Program-made: the position numbers and the translations under genes
Origin: Carboxylicivirga litoralis
Lineage (GTDB): Bacteria > Bacteroidota > Bacteroidia > Bacteroidales > Marinilabiliaceae
Direction: 5' to 3'
DNA: 64,000 nt
NCBI RefSeq assembly: GCF_025499605.1
Contig: NZ_JAFMVC010000015.1
Span: 1-64,000 of the forward strand
In this document: positions 56,529 through 64,000 of the stretch, piece after piece
How the letters are laid out: each line of letters begins with the position of its first letter
Numbering within the stretch: position 1 is the stretch's first letter
The notes under the pieces: model-generated
The model's database searches: none
The model's input: only the letters and a program-made list of their open reading frames with translations
What the model was told of the DNA's origin: nothing

Positions 56529-58001
56529 ATGATGCAAAAAGATATAGCAATTGTTTTTGACTGTGGGGCTACTAACGTCAGGGTTATTGCCATGGATAAA
56601 ACAGGTCACATTCATGCCTCGCATGCAGTGGGCAATGAAACCGATGAAGATCCGAACTACCCTGGTGGAAGAATCTGGAACCTCGATAAGCTTTGGGATA
56701 AGTTATGCAAGGCTGCCAATGTAGTTAGTACTCAAATTGAGGGTTCGCGTATTGCCGGAGCCACGGTAACTACATTTGGCGTTGATGGTGCTTTTGTTGA
56801 TAAAGATGCTAATTTAATGTATCCAATCATTTCCTGGCAGTGTCAGCGCACAGCGCCAATAATGGATAAGGTTAATAAATACATCCCTTTAAAGGAGCTT
56901 TACAAGAAGTCAGGTGTCTATCCATATGCCTTTAATACAATCAATAAAATGATTTGGTTTAAAGAAAACAGACCTGAGGTAGTCAATAAAGCTTGTCGTT
57001 TTCTTTTTATACCTTCCTTGTTGATTAATAAATTATCGGGCGTGGCAGTTAATGATACCACGATGATGGGCACAGCTATGATGGGAGATTTAGAGCAACA
57101 TGATTTTTCTGCTGGAATACTCAAAGCACTAGATATTGATCGTGATTTGTTTGGAAAATTGGCCGAACCTGGCGAACAGGCTGGTGTCATCAGTAAAGCG
57201 GCATCAGAGGTAACAGGATTGCCTGAAGGTACACCTGTTTTTATTGCTGGTCATGATACGCAGTTCGCTATTTTTGGTTCAGGAGCTCAGCTTAATCAAC
57301 CTGTTTTAAGTTCAGGGACTTGGGAGATATTGATGACGCGGAGTAAGGCGTATAGCACATCTGAAAAAGAACTGGAAAAGAATTTAACTACAGAACTGGA
57401 TGCAATTAAAGGTGTATTCAATATTGGGCAAAACTGGTTAGGTTCAGGCGTTTTAGAGTGGTTTTCTAAGAATTTCTACCCTGGTTTAAAAGGTGATGAA
57501 CTGTATGAGACAATGATTGGTGAGGCTGAGCAGGAACTGCCTGGTGCGAATGGTATTATGGTGGATCCGGCTTTTTACGATGATGGAACCAGCGTGAATA
57601 GTGGTACAATTACCGGTTTAACGATTACTACCAAACGAAGCCAGATATACCGTGGTTTTTTGGAAAGCCTGGCCTTTCGCTTGCGCGAGGCACTTGATGC
57701 CCTGGAAGCGGCCGGTAATTTTAAAGCAGAGCGGATAATCTGTGTTGGCGGTGGATCTAAAAATAAATTGTGGAACCAATTACGTGCCGACATTTGTAAA
57801 ACGCCTATTCAGCTTATCGAACAAAAGGAAACAACGGTTTTAGGAGCTTCCATGTTTGTGTTTGCAGGTGCTGGTATTTTTAAATCAGTTGAAGCTGCTC
57901 GTAAGCATATCAACTATAATGAAAATGTGATTTACCCATCGGGCAATGCAATTATTTATGAATCACTTTATAAAAAGTATCTTGCATTCAAAAGGATGTA
58001 A
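56529..58001 (+). CDS. fucK: FGGY-family L-fuculokinase
   Basis: 490 residues. The ASKHA phosphate-1 motif is IVFDCGATNVRVIAMD, the middle has TFGVDGAFVD (catalytic Asp region), and FIAGHDTQFAIFGSGAQLNQPVLSSGTWE and CVGGGSKNKLWNQLRADICKTP follow. It phosphorylates L-fuculose (or the related rhamnulose) at O1. Assignment to fuculose rests on the fucI-fucU-fucP context. A second ATG one codon in is possible. Confidence 0.88.
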   Translation: MMQKDIAIVFDCGATNVRVIAMDKTGHIHASHAVGNETDEDPNYPGGRIWNLDKLWDKLCKAANVVSTQIEGSRIAGATVTTFGVDGAFVDKDANLMYPIISWQCQRTAPIMDKVNKYIPLKELYKKSGVYPYAFNTINKMIWFKENRPEVVNKACRFLFIPSLLINKLSGVAVNDTTMMGTAMMGDLEQHDFSAGILKALDIDRDLFGKLAEPGEQAGVISKAASEVTGLPEGTPVFIAGHDTQFAIFGSGAQLNQPVLSSGTWEILMTRSKAYSTSEKELEKNLTTELDAIKGVFNIGQNWLGSGVLEWFSKNFYPGLKGDELYETMIGEAEQELPGANGIMVDPAFYDDGTSVNSGTITGLTITTKRSQIYRGFLESLAFRLREALDALEAAGNFKAERIICVGGGSKNKLWNQLRADICKTPIQLIEQKETTVLGASMFVFAGAGIFKSVEAARKHINYNENVIYPSGNAIIYESLYKKYLAFKRM

Positions 58002-58037
58002 TAATCCATAATTTTAGTATCATTAAAATAATCAGAG

Positions 58038-58472
58038 ATGTTAAAAGGTATATCACCACTTATAAGTCCTCAGCTGCTTGAAATAATGGCACGAATGGGA
58101 CATGGAGATGAAATTGTTTTCGCCGATGCTCACTTCCCTGCTGAAAGTTATAATAACAGGGTAATAAGGGCAGATGGCCTGAGAGTAGCTGATTTGTTAG
58201 AAGCTGTTTTGCCATTGTTTGAGTTAGATACGTATGTGCCAGCTCCTTTGGTAATGATGGCCGCAGTTGAGGGCGATCGCTTAGATTCGGCAGTGGAAGA
58301 GACGTATTTGAATGCCATTCATAAAACGAATCCTGATGTTTCGCCCATTGAGCGAATTGAACGCTTTGATTTCTATGACAGAGCCCGAAATGCTTTTGCT
58401 GTTGTAATGACTGGTGAAACAGCTAAATATGGAAACATTATACTGAAAAAAGGGGTGACGCCTATGGTCTGA
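58038..58472 (+). CDS. fucU: L-fucose mutarotase
   Basis: 144 residues, RbsD/FucU family: [37 protein letters not shown] with the conserved His and Asp, and a C-terminal [24 protein letters not shown]. It speeds alpha/beta anomer exchange so that FucI gets its substrate. The length matches E. coli FucU (140). Confidence 0.92.
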   Translation: MLKGISPLISPQLLEIMARMGHGDEIVFADAHFPAESYNNRVIRADGLRVADLLEAVLPLFELDTYVPAPLVMMAAVEGDRLDSAVEETYLNAIHKTNPDVSPIERIERFDFYDRARNAFAVVMTGETAKYGNIILKKGVTPMV

Positions 58473-58492
58473 AATCAGAAAATAAAATTTTT

Positions 58493-59770
58493 ATGAATCA
58501 ATCTACATCCAAAGTGGTAGAGAAGAAATATCTGCTACCATTTATAATAACAACTACTTTATTCGCCCTTTGGGGTTTTGCCAATGATATCACAAACCCG
58601 ATGGTGGCGGCTTTCAAAACCATTATGGAGATTAGTAATGCCAAGGCTGCGCTGGTGCAGTTTGCTTTTTACGGAGGATATGCTACTATGGCAATACCGG
58701 CTGCCTTATTTGTGCAGAAGTTCAGTTACAAGAAAGGAATTTTGCTGGGCTTAGGATTATATGCGGTTGGAGCTCTGCTGTTTTGGCCGGCTGCTCAATA
58801 CGAAGCTTTTAGTTTTTTTCTGATCTCGCTGTATATCCTCACTTTTGGTTTGGCTTTCCTCGAAACAACGGCTAATCCGTTTATTTTATCACTGGGAGCT
58901 CCTCAAACAGCTACGCGTCGTCTGAATCTGGCGCAGTCGTTTAATCCGATGGGCTCGCTGCTGGGTATGTTTGTGGCTTCAGAGATAGTTTTAAATGCGC
59001 TACAGTCCGATAAGAACGGAGTGCCGTTTTCGACTTTGGATGCGGCTACCAAAGCGATGCAGCGCGCCCATGACTTGATGGTGATTCGAAATCCCTATGT
59101 AATATTAGGATTGGTCGTGATTGTTATGTTTGTTGTTTTTGTAATTACAAAAATGCCGGCAACGGGGCACTCCAATAATATTCATCCATTGCAGTCGTTT
59201 CGCCGACTTCGCCACAACAAAGTCTATAGAGAAGGCATTTTGGCTCAGGTGTTTTATGTGGCAGCTCAAATTATGTGCTGGACTTTTATCATACAGTATG
59301 CCGGCCATTTAGGCATTGACAAATCTACAGCTCAAAGGTATAACATCATTGCGATGAGTATTTTTCTGAGCAGTCGTTTTATCAGTACTTTCCTAATGAA
59401 ATATGTGAATTCGCGTAAGTTGCTGATGTTATTTGCCATTGGTGGAATGATGACCACAACCGGCACTATTTTTATCGAAGGAATGGCCGGATTGTACTGC
59501 CTGGTTGCAACCTCGGCATTTATGTCGTTAATGTTCCCAACTATTTATGGTATTGCCCTCGAAGATGTTGGCCAGGATGCTACGCTGGGAGCAGCCGGTT
59601 TGGTGATGGCCATTGTGGGTGGTGCTTTAATGCCGCCGTTACAGGGAGCCATTATCGACCTAGAAACGGTTGGTTTTCTGCCGGCTGAGAATGCATCGTT
59701 TGTGTTGCCGTTTATTTGCTTTGTGGTGATTGCCATCTATGGCTACAGAACTTTAAAACAGATGTCTTAA
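58493..59770 (+). CDS. fucP: L-fucose:proton symporter
   Basis: 425 residues with 12 TM helices. The FucP signature is clear: TTTLFALWGFANDITNPMVAAFK in TM1, FLETTANPFILSLG before TM5 and SLMFPTIYGIALEDVG in TM10. It imports L-fucose across the inner membrane. It follows fucU by 20 bases. No fucose-specific SusC/SusD or fucosidase is in the window. Confidence 0.93.
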   Translation: MNQSTSKVVEKKYLLPFIITTTLFALWGFANDITNPMVAAFKTIMEISNAKAALVQFAFYGGYATMAIPAALFVQKFSYKKGILLGLGLYAVGALLFWPAAQYEAFSFFLISLYILTFGLAFLETTANPFILSLGAPQTATRRLNLAQSFNPMGSLLGMFVASEIVLNALQSDKNGVPFSTLDAATKAMQRAHDLMVIRNPYVILGLVVIVMFVVFVITKMPATGHSNNIHPLQSFRRLRHNKVYREGILAQVFYVAAQIMCWTFIIQYAGHLGIDKSTAQRYNIIAMSIFLSSRFISTFLMKYVNSRKLLMLFAIGGMMTTTGTIFIEGMAGLYCLVATSAFMSLMFPTIYGIALEDVGQDATLGAAGLVMAIVGGALMPPLQGAIIDLETVGFLPAENASFVLPFICFVVIAIYGYRTLKQMS

Positions 59771-59802
59771 ATTCAAATAATAACATTAAGAAATATCTAA
59801 TT

Positions 59803-60591
59803 ATGAATAATTTACCGATTGAGGTTGACAAAGAGATTGAAAAAGTGTCGGAGATAGCCGGATACTTGTGGGAGAGAGAATGGGCCGAGAGGAATGCCGG
59901 AAATATTTCAATTAACTTAACACGACATTTCAAAGGGGAAACATTATCAAATCCAGAACGAGAAATAGCGTTTGATTTTCCTAAAGAAGCAGCCGGTTTA
60001 GTTGTATTTGTAACAGGTACAGGGTGTCATTTAAGACATTTAAGAAATAGAATTAATGAAGTTGCTTGTATCATTTCAATTAACGAAAAGGCAAATGCCT
60101 ATTCAATAGTTTGGGGTGGCACTAAAGAGAATTTCCGACCAACATCAGAGTTAATTTCTCATGTAAAGATTCATTTATTCAACGCCGAAAACAAACCAAC
60201 TCACACAACAATTGTACACACGCATCCAATCGAATTAATTGTTATGAGTCATCATGCCTTGTTTCAGGATGAGGACAAATTCAATCATGCTTTATGGAAA
60301 ATGTGTCCTGAAATACGCGTGTTTGTCCCTAAAGGTGTTGATTGTACTCCTTATGCATTATCGGGTACTGAAGCATTGGCTGATGTGACCATCGAGGGGC
60401 TGAAAAACAGAGACGTGGTGCTTTGGGAAAAACATGGCGCTCTTGCAACCGGAGAAGATGCCGAAATAGCCTTTGACTATTTGGATGTGGCCAACAAGGG
60501 AGCCAAGCTGTTGCTAACATCGTGGAATGCAGGATTTGAACCTGTTGGCCTGACAGATGCTGAGTTAAAGGAACTGGAAACTTTTATCTAA
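59803..60591 (+). CDS. RhaD-like class II aldolase, probable fuculose-1-phosphate aldolase
   Basis: 262 residues from the ATG at 59803; an open frame from 59716 overlaps the end of fucP and adds 29 non-family residues. Class II aldolase fold: ERNAGNISINL, the TSELISHVKIH segment, zinc ligands in VHTHPIELIVMSHH and a late His in LWEKHGALATGEDAEIAFDYLDVANKGAKLL. The length and ELIVMSHH/VPKGVDCTPYALSGTEAL pattern are those of rhamnulose-1-phosphate aldolase (RhaD, about 270), not E. coli FucA (215). In this operon it presumably cuts L-fuculose-1-phosphate to dihydroxyacetone phosphate and L-lactaldehyde. Confidence 0.82.
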   Translation: MNNLPIEVDKEIEKVSEIAGYLWEREWAERNAGNISINLTRHFKGETLSNPEREIAFDFPKEAAGLVVFVTGTGCHLRHLRNRINEVACIISINEKANAYSIVWGGTKENFRPTSELISHVKIHLFNAENKPTHTTIVHTHPIELIVMSHHALFQDEDKFNHALWKMCPEIRVFVPKGVDCTPYALSGTEALADVTIEGLKNRDVVLWEKHGALATGEDAEIAFDYLDVANKGAKLLLTSWNAGFEPVGLTDAELKELETFI

Positions 60592-60634
60592 AATGTGCAA
60601 ATCCTTCATGCAGCTAACTGTATAAACGTTTTGA

Positions 60635-60667
60635 TGCACTGTAGGTGCTTATGCGCCTGCAGATGCA
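60635..60667. terminator. hairpin between the convergent fuc and nif operons
   Basis: TGCA CTGTAGGTGC pairs with GCGCCTGCAG A TGCA (two G-T pairs, one bulge) around TTAT. Only TTT follows, so it is a weak terminator by itself, but it sits where both operons end. Confidence 0.45.
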
Positions 60668-60772
60668 TTTCACTGGTCAGAGCCCGTGGTCTTTTAGGCA
60701 AAGGTGGGCGCTAAAATAATTTGGACACAATTTATTGCCGTACAAGCTGTCTCATGATGATTTGACTTACAT

Positions 60773-61156
60773 TTAGAATGAGGCATTGCACGAACACATT
60801 TCCAACACCCATTGTTTAATTTCAATTAGGTGAGCAACCAGTGTGTCCATTTCTACAGGGGTATTATCTGTAAGTCCCAGGCTGCACATGGCAGTCGTTT
60901 TTTCGATATACCGTGCGGCTTTGGCCACTTCAACCGGAACGGGCATAATGTATTGCAACACCCCCAGGTGTGATGAAATATTGCCATGCGTTGCCTCATG
61001 CTCGTATAGCCGGGTTAATCCGCCTAACAAGCATTCTCCACCCATGCCGGCCATATTGATTAGTATAGCCTGAGACAATAATTTGGAGGTTTTATAGCCT
61101 TCAACGTGCTTACAGTAATCGAGTCCTTTTTGTATGAGTTCTTTTCCTTCTTGCAT
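60773..61156 (-). CDS. unrecognised 127-residue protein after nifV
   Basis: I do not recognise this family. It is mostly alpha-helical, with ELIQKGLDYCKHVEGYKTSKLLSQAILINMAGMGGECLLGGL, a central HLGVLQYIMPVPVEVAKAARYI and a C-terminal IEIKQWVLEMCSCNASF that holds a CxC. Five cysteines in 127 residues (17, 41, 91, 121, 123 approximately) and two histidine-containing turns leave room for a metal site. The start lies 5 bases after the nifV stop, so it is almost certainly the next gene of the nif operon. No signal peptide. Confidence 0.65.
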   Translation of the reverse strand: MQEGKELIQKGLDYCKHVEGYKTSKLLSQAILINMAGMGGECLLGGLTRLYEHEATHGNISSHLGVLQYIMPVPVEVAKAARYIEKTTAMCSLGLTDNTPVEMDTLVAHLIEIKQWVLEMCSCNASF

Positions 61157-61161
61157 TGGTA

Positions 61162-62286
61162 TTAATTGCTTGTGTGAGAAAATAAATTCTGGTAAAGCTC
61201 CAGTATTTCGGCATTGTTTAACGATGCTTTTTTTTGTGTGGCCCTGTTCTTAATGGAGCTTAACAGTGTTGATGTTTGTCCATCGGATAGTTGTATGCCT
61301 AAATGCTTGAGTTTGTCTTTTAATCCTGCGGCTCCCGAGTGCTTACCAATGACCATTTCACTTTGTAAACCAAGCTCATGCGGATGAAAAGCCTGGTAGC
61401 TGAGAGGATTGGTAATAAGACTTTTGCAATGAATGCCAGACTCATGGCTGTAGGCTTGTCGTCCGGTAATCGGTTTAGAACCCGCGTTTGTTCGCCCCGA
61501 AACCTGTTCGAGGTATCGGCTGAGTTCAACGCATTTAGGCAAGATGATTCCCGGGTTATTATTCAGAGAATAATGCAAGGCAGCCGCCACTTCTTCCAAC
61601 GCCGCATTGCCTGCCCTTTCACCCAGTCCGTTGATGGTGACCGATGCAGACTGTGCTCCACTCATTAAAGCCGTAATGGTATTGGCTGTTGCCATACCTA
61701 AGTCATTGTGGCCATGAAATTCAATCGGTACAGTATCGCATAGCTGCGAATAGCGTTGCATAAACTGTTGTACCCACATTGGATTCATGATGCCCACCGT
61801 ATCAGCCAGACGAATGCGGTCGGCTCCCAATTCTTTGGCCGTCAATATAAAATCATCGAGCCAGTCGGCATTGGCACGTGAAGCATCCTGGGCACCCACA
61901 GCCACAAATTCGAATTGCTCTTTGGCTTTCGTCACCATGTCTTTTAACAACTGCATCACCCAAAGTCGGTTTTTACCCATAGATGCCAACTGGATGGCCG
62001 AAACCGGAAAAGATATATTAATACGACGGGCACCGGTTGATAGCGTAGCTTCTAAATCATTTGCAGTGGCGCGTGCCCAACAGGTGGCGCTGAAACGAAA
62101 GCCTTGTGCGATAAGCGCTTTGATGTCGGCTTGCTCTTCTGGCGAGATGGCCGGAGTGCCAATTTCCAATTCTTTTACGCCGGCCTCATCCAGCATGGCC
62201 GCTATGCGCATTTTTTCCTGTAACGAAAAAACAACCCCGGCTGCTTGTTCGCCATCGCGTAAGGTGGTATCGATTAAGTGTATCAT
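61162..62286 (-). CDS. nifV: homocitrate synthase NifV
   Basis: 374 residues, normal for NifV. HLIDTTLRDGEQAAGVVFS opens the TIM barrel, with metal ligands in the DTTLRD and IEFHGHNDLGMATANT motifs, then TINGLGERAGNAALEEVAAAL and the RQAYSHESGIHCKSLI segment. It condenses acetyl-CoA and 2-oxoglutarate to homocitrate for FeMo-cofactor. LeuA and CimA are the related alternatives; the presence of nifB and the ferredoxin in the cluster favours NifV. Confidence 0.92.
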   Translation of the reverse strand: MIHLIDTTLRDGEQAAGVVFSLQEKMRIAAMLDEAGVKELEIGTPAISPEEQADIKALIAQGFRFSATCWARATANDLEATLSTGARRINISFPVSAIQLASMGKNRLWVMQLLKDMVTKAKEQFEFVAVGAQDASRANADWLDDFILTAKELGADRIRLADTVGIMNPMWVQQFMQRYSQLCDTVPIEFHGHNDLGMATANTITALMSGAQSASVTINGLGERAGNAALEEVAAALHYSLNNNPGIILPKCVELSRYLEQVSGRTNAGSKPITGRQAYSHESGIHCKSLITNPLSYQAFHPHELGLQSEMVIGKHSGAAGLKDKLKHLGIQLSDGQTSTLLSSIKNRATQKKASLNNAEILELYQNLFSHTSN

Positions 62287-62308
62287 ATTTCATCCATTTA
62301 AAGGGAAA

Positions 62309-62350
62309 GGGGACTTCGGGATAAGACCCAAACAGGTCCACGAAGTCCCC
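62309..62350 (-). other. strong hairpin between the ferredoxin gene and nifV
   Basis: GGGGACTTCG pairs perfectly with CGAAGTCCCC; a nested GACC/GGTC stem lies inside. No T tract follows on the minus strand, so it is not a standard terminator. It is 23 bases upstream of the nifV ATG. Confidence 0.7.
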
Positions 62351-62369
62351 TGTTCACAACGCAACATCT

Positions 62370-62675
62370 TTAATCTGTTATCAAATAGTCTTCAACGGCA
62401 CTGCCTTCTTCCAGTGCATCGAGTATTTCGTCAATCCGTTCTTCTGTTACCCCTCCATACCAAAGGTTGTTGGGATGAATAACCATGATGGGCCCTTGTG
62501 AACACACATTGAGGCAGCCTGTAGTCGACACCGTGACGTCGAGCCCACGGTCGTCGCACTCTTCCATCAGGTACTGAACCATATCAACGGCTCCACTTTT
62601 ATTACAATAGCCCTGGGCATCGCCAGCCACTCTGAATGAATTACATACTAGGATGTGATAGTCTGGTTTCTTCAT
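62370..62675 (-). CDS. thioredoxin-like 2Fe-2S ferredoxin of the nif cluster
   Basis: 101 residues. The four cluster cysteines are Cys11, Cys24, Cys54 and Cys58 (ILVCNSFRVAG, GYCNKSG, TTGCLNVCSQGP), the pattern of the Clostridium pasteurianum/NuoE-type 2Fe-2S fold. Such ferredoxins are often encoded in nif clusters and interact with nitrogenase or the cofactor machinery. It lies between nifB and nifV on the same strand. Confidence 0.9.
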   Translation of the reverse strand: MKKPDYHILVCNSFRVAGDAQGYCNKSGAVDMVQYLMEECDDRGLDVTVSTTGCLNVCSQGPIMVIHPNNLWYGGVTEERIDEILDALEEGSAVEDYLITD

Positions 62676-62690
62676 GCTTTTTTATTTTTA

Positions 62691-62720
62691 AATCCGAAGC
62701 CCGAAGTCCGGGATCCGAAG
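62691..62720. repeat. ATCCGAAG-type short repeat
   Basis: AATCCGAAGCCCGAAGTCCG followed by GGATCCGAAG carries the CCGAAG unit three times. This looks like a piece of a short dispersed intergenic repeat; it lies in the 167-base gap between nifB and the ferredoxin gene. Confidence 0.5.
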
Positions 62721-62842
62721 AATGATGTTCTAATTTTTTCTGATAGCGAATTAGCCAATAGCAATTTGCAATATGAATATTGCTGGTACACTGCACATTT
62801 ACTGTATCAACTCTCCCTTCTCAATTTTCACTTTTTATTTTA

Positions 62843-64000
62843 TCAGCCACAACCAGTGGCTTTGCCGCTGCAGCCCGAGCCGCATTGAAACATATCGGAC
62901 TTGCAGAGGGTGCGCAGTTCCTTACCTTCATACACATGGTCGAGGCCCTGGTCGATAAGACCACTCATTTCCACTATTTTTAATCCATGGCGTGATAGTA
63001 TGGCCGATGGTTTGGGGCCAATGCCGCCAACCAGCAACGCCTGACAATCCGATAAGGTTTCCGCCAGGTTAATCCATCGTTCATCGCCAGTTCCTTTCTC
63101 GGGTGTGGCGCGCACATTCACCAGTTTATAACCGTTGGGCGTTTGCCTGAAAATGTGCATGCGGTCCGCTTCACCCAGATGTTGATTCACCAGGATGCCT
63201 TCCATGGAGGCCACGGCGACATAGGGTCGCTCTTTGCCATCGGTGGCTGTCATTTTCGCCGCCTTAGAAAGAAGTTGTGCCGCTTCGGCCGAATCTTTGC
63301 CCAGCAAACCAGCTGCATCGGCCCTGCAACGAGCACAATGCGACATGGGAGGCAGGTGCTGTTCAACCTCGCGACGCAACTCTTTCATGAACTCTGACGA
63401 CGGCTCAAGTATTAATTCAAAAGGTGTATTTTTAACCGGAAAGAAAGGGATTGTATTTAATAAATCGACGCCTTTAGCAGCCATGGCTTCGGCTACTTCG
63501 CCCACTTCATTGTCGTTAATACCAGGAATAACAATGGTATTCACTTTAACAGTTATGCCCGCTTTCTTTAGCAAATCAATGGCTTCCAGCTGGCGCTCCA
63601 ATAACAGTTCGCCGGCGGGCTTACCAAAATAGCCTCGTTTTTCGAATCGCACCCAACCATATACCTTCTCCAGGGTTTCGGCACGAAGACTATTGAGGGT
63701 CACCGTTATGTGTGTAACCTCCAGTTCTTTGAGTTCGGCAATATATGGTTTCAGGTTAAGGCCGTTGGTTGATACGCATAGCAACATATCCGGAAAGTGT
63801 TCGCGCACTCCGCGCAAGGTTGCCATGGTTTGTTTGGGATTGGCAAAAGGATCACCTGGACCGGCAATGCCCACCACCTTCAATTCAGGCATTATCTGCA
63901 CTAAATCTTTTAAGTAAGCAAGGGCCTGTTCAGGCGATAAAACCGAGCTGGTCACACCAGGGCGGCTTTCATTCACACAATCAAATTTGCGGTTGCAGTA
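62843..64000 (-). CDS. nifB: nitrogenase cofactor protein NifB, 5' end outside the window
   Basis: At least 385 residues are visible and the reading frame is open to the right edge. The edge encodes YCNRKFDCVNESRPGVTS, which is the NifB radical-SAM signature including the last cysteine of CxxxCxxC, so the annotated-looking GTG at 63976 is internal. The radical-SAM barrel runs for about 240 residues (IAGPGDPFANP, NTIVIPGIN), then a NifX-like domain (YVAVASMEGILVNQHLGEADRMHIF). NifB makes the 8Fe-9S core of FeMo-cofactor. The C-terminus ends with a Cys-rich tail, four Cys in the last 20 residues. Confidence 0.95.
   Translation of the reverse strand, partial: YCNRKFDCVNESRPGVTSSVLSPEQALAYLKDLVQIMPELKVVGIAGPGDPFANPKQTMATLRGVREHFPDMLLCVSTNGLNLKPYIAELKELEVTHITVTLNSLRAETLEKVYGWVRFEKRGYFGKPAGELLLERQLEAIDLLKKAGITVKVNTIVIPGINDNEVGEVAEAMAAKGVDLLNTIPFFPVKNTPFELILEPSSEFMKELRREVEQHLPPMSHCARCRADAAGLLGKDSAEAAQLLSKAAKMTATDGKERPYVAVASMEGILVNQHLGEADRMHIFRQTPNGYKLVNVRATPEKGTGDERWINLAETLSDCQALLVGGIGPKPSAILSRHGLKIVEMSGLIDQGLDHVYEGKELRTLCKSDMFQCGSGCSGKATGCG

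Noticed and set aside
59716-59802. Upstream extension of the aldolase
   Set aside because: It overlaps the end of fucP and adds residues not seen in the family; the ATG at 59803 is preferred.
61787-62482. 231-codon open frame on the plus strand
   Set aside because: It lies opposite nifV and the ferredoxin gene, both well supported; the product is low in family-like patterns and typical of a codon-bias shadow.
1-64000. CRISPR arrays, transposases, integrases, toxin-antitoxin or phage-defence genes
   Set aside because: I looked for regular spaced repeats and for the usual protein motifs and found none. The novelty in this window lies in regulation and accessory genes, not in a defence island.

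Overview
The window looks like chromosomal DNA of a marine, polysaccharide-degrading member of the Bacteroidota, most like the fermentative, nitrogen-fixing Marinilabiliales-type bacteria; that placement is inference. Support comes from a SusC/SusD pair, many Cys-anchored lipoproteins, a probable type IX secretion (T9SS) sorting domain, promoter boxes of the TAnnTTTG type, DUF2723 membrane proteins, an alginate-lyase operon and nif genes. I see no rRNA, CRISPR array, transposase or prophage gene.

Bases 1-31,600 are mostly housekeeping, read largely on the minus strand. They hold a lysylphosphatidylglycerol-synthase-like flippase, a ModA-like binding lipoprotein beside a large hybrid histidine kinase, a NodU-type carbamoyltransferase, purD, a polysaccharide deacetylase, two long DUF2723 paralogues flanking small secreted proteins, two identical tRNA-Gln(TTG) genes, the rplM-rpsI-rpsB-tsf operon, an overlapping guaD/alkyladenine glycosylase pair, a LytTR regulator with its TPR histidine kinase, dusB, and an operon of a LolC/E-like permease, a methyltransferase and rbfA.

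Bases 31,850-52,730 are plus-strand. After a TPR/PD40/SPOR-like protein comes a complete alginate catabolism locus of 12 genes: PL6 lyase with a C-terminal sorting domain, PKD lipoprotein, FadR-type GntR regulator (AusR-like), SusC, SusD, two-domain PL6 lipoprotein, PL17 oligoalginate lyase, KdgF, MFS permease, SDR reductase, TauE/SafE protein, KDG kinase and KDPG aldolase. The inferred flow is: alginate cut at the surface (PL6), oligomers bound and imported (SusD/SusC), trimmed in the periplasm (PL6, PL17), unsaturated monomer opened by KdgF, taken in by the MFS permease, reduced to KDG by the SDR, phosphorylated, then split to pyruvate and glyceraldehyde-3-phosphate. Three sites of the form TGGTnnACCA lie before the first lyase gene and before the GntR gene and are probable operators.

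Bases 53,000-60,670 hold a DUF4136 lipoprotein and an L-fucose operon (fucI, kinase, fucU, fucP, aldolase) with a divergent AraC regulator. Its aldolase resembles RhaD rather than FucA. Bases 60,770-64,000 hold the end of a minus-strand nif cluster: nifB (cut by the window edge), a thioredoxin-like 2Fe-2S ferredoxin, nifV, and an unrecognised 127-residue protein 5 bases after nifV.

Several operons carry conspicuous hairpins between genes, and at least four kinds of short dispersed intergenic repeat occur.
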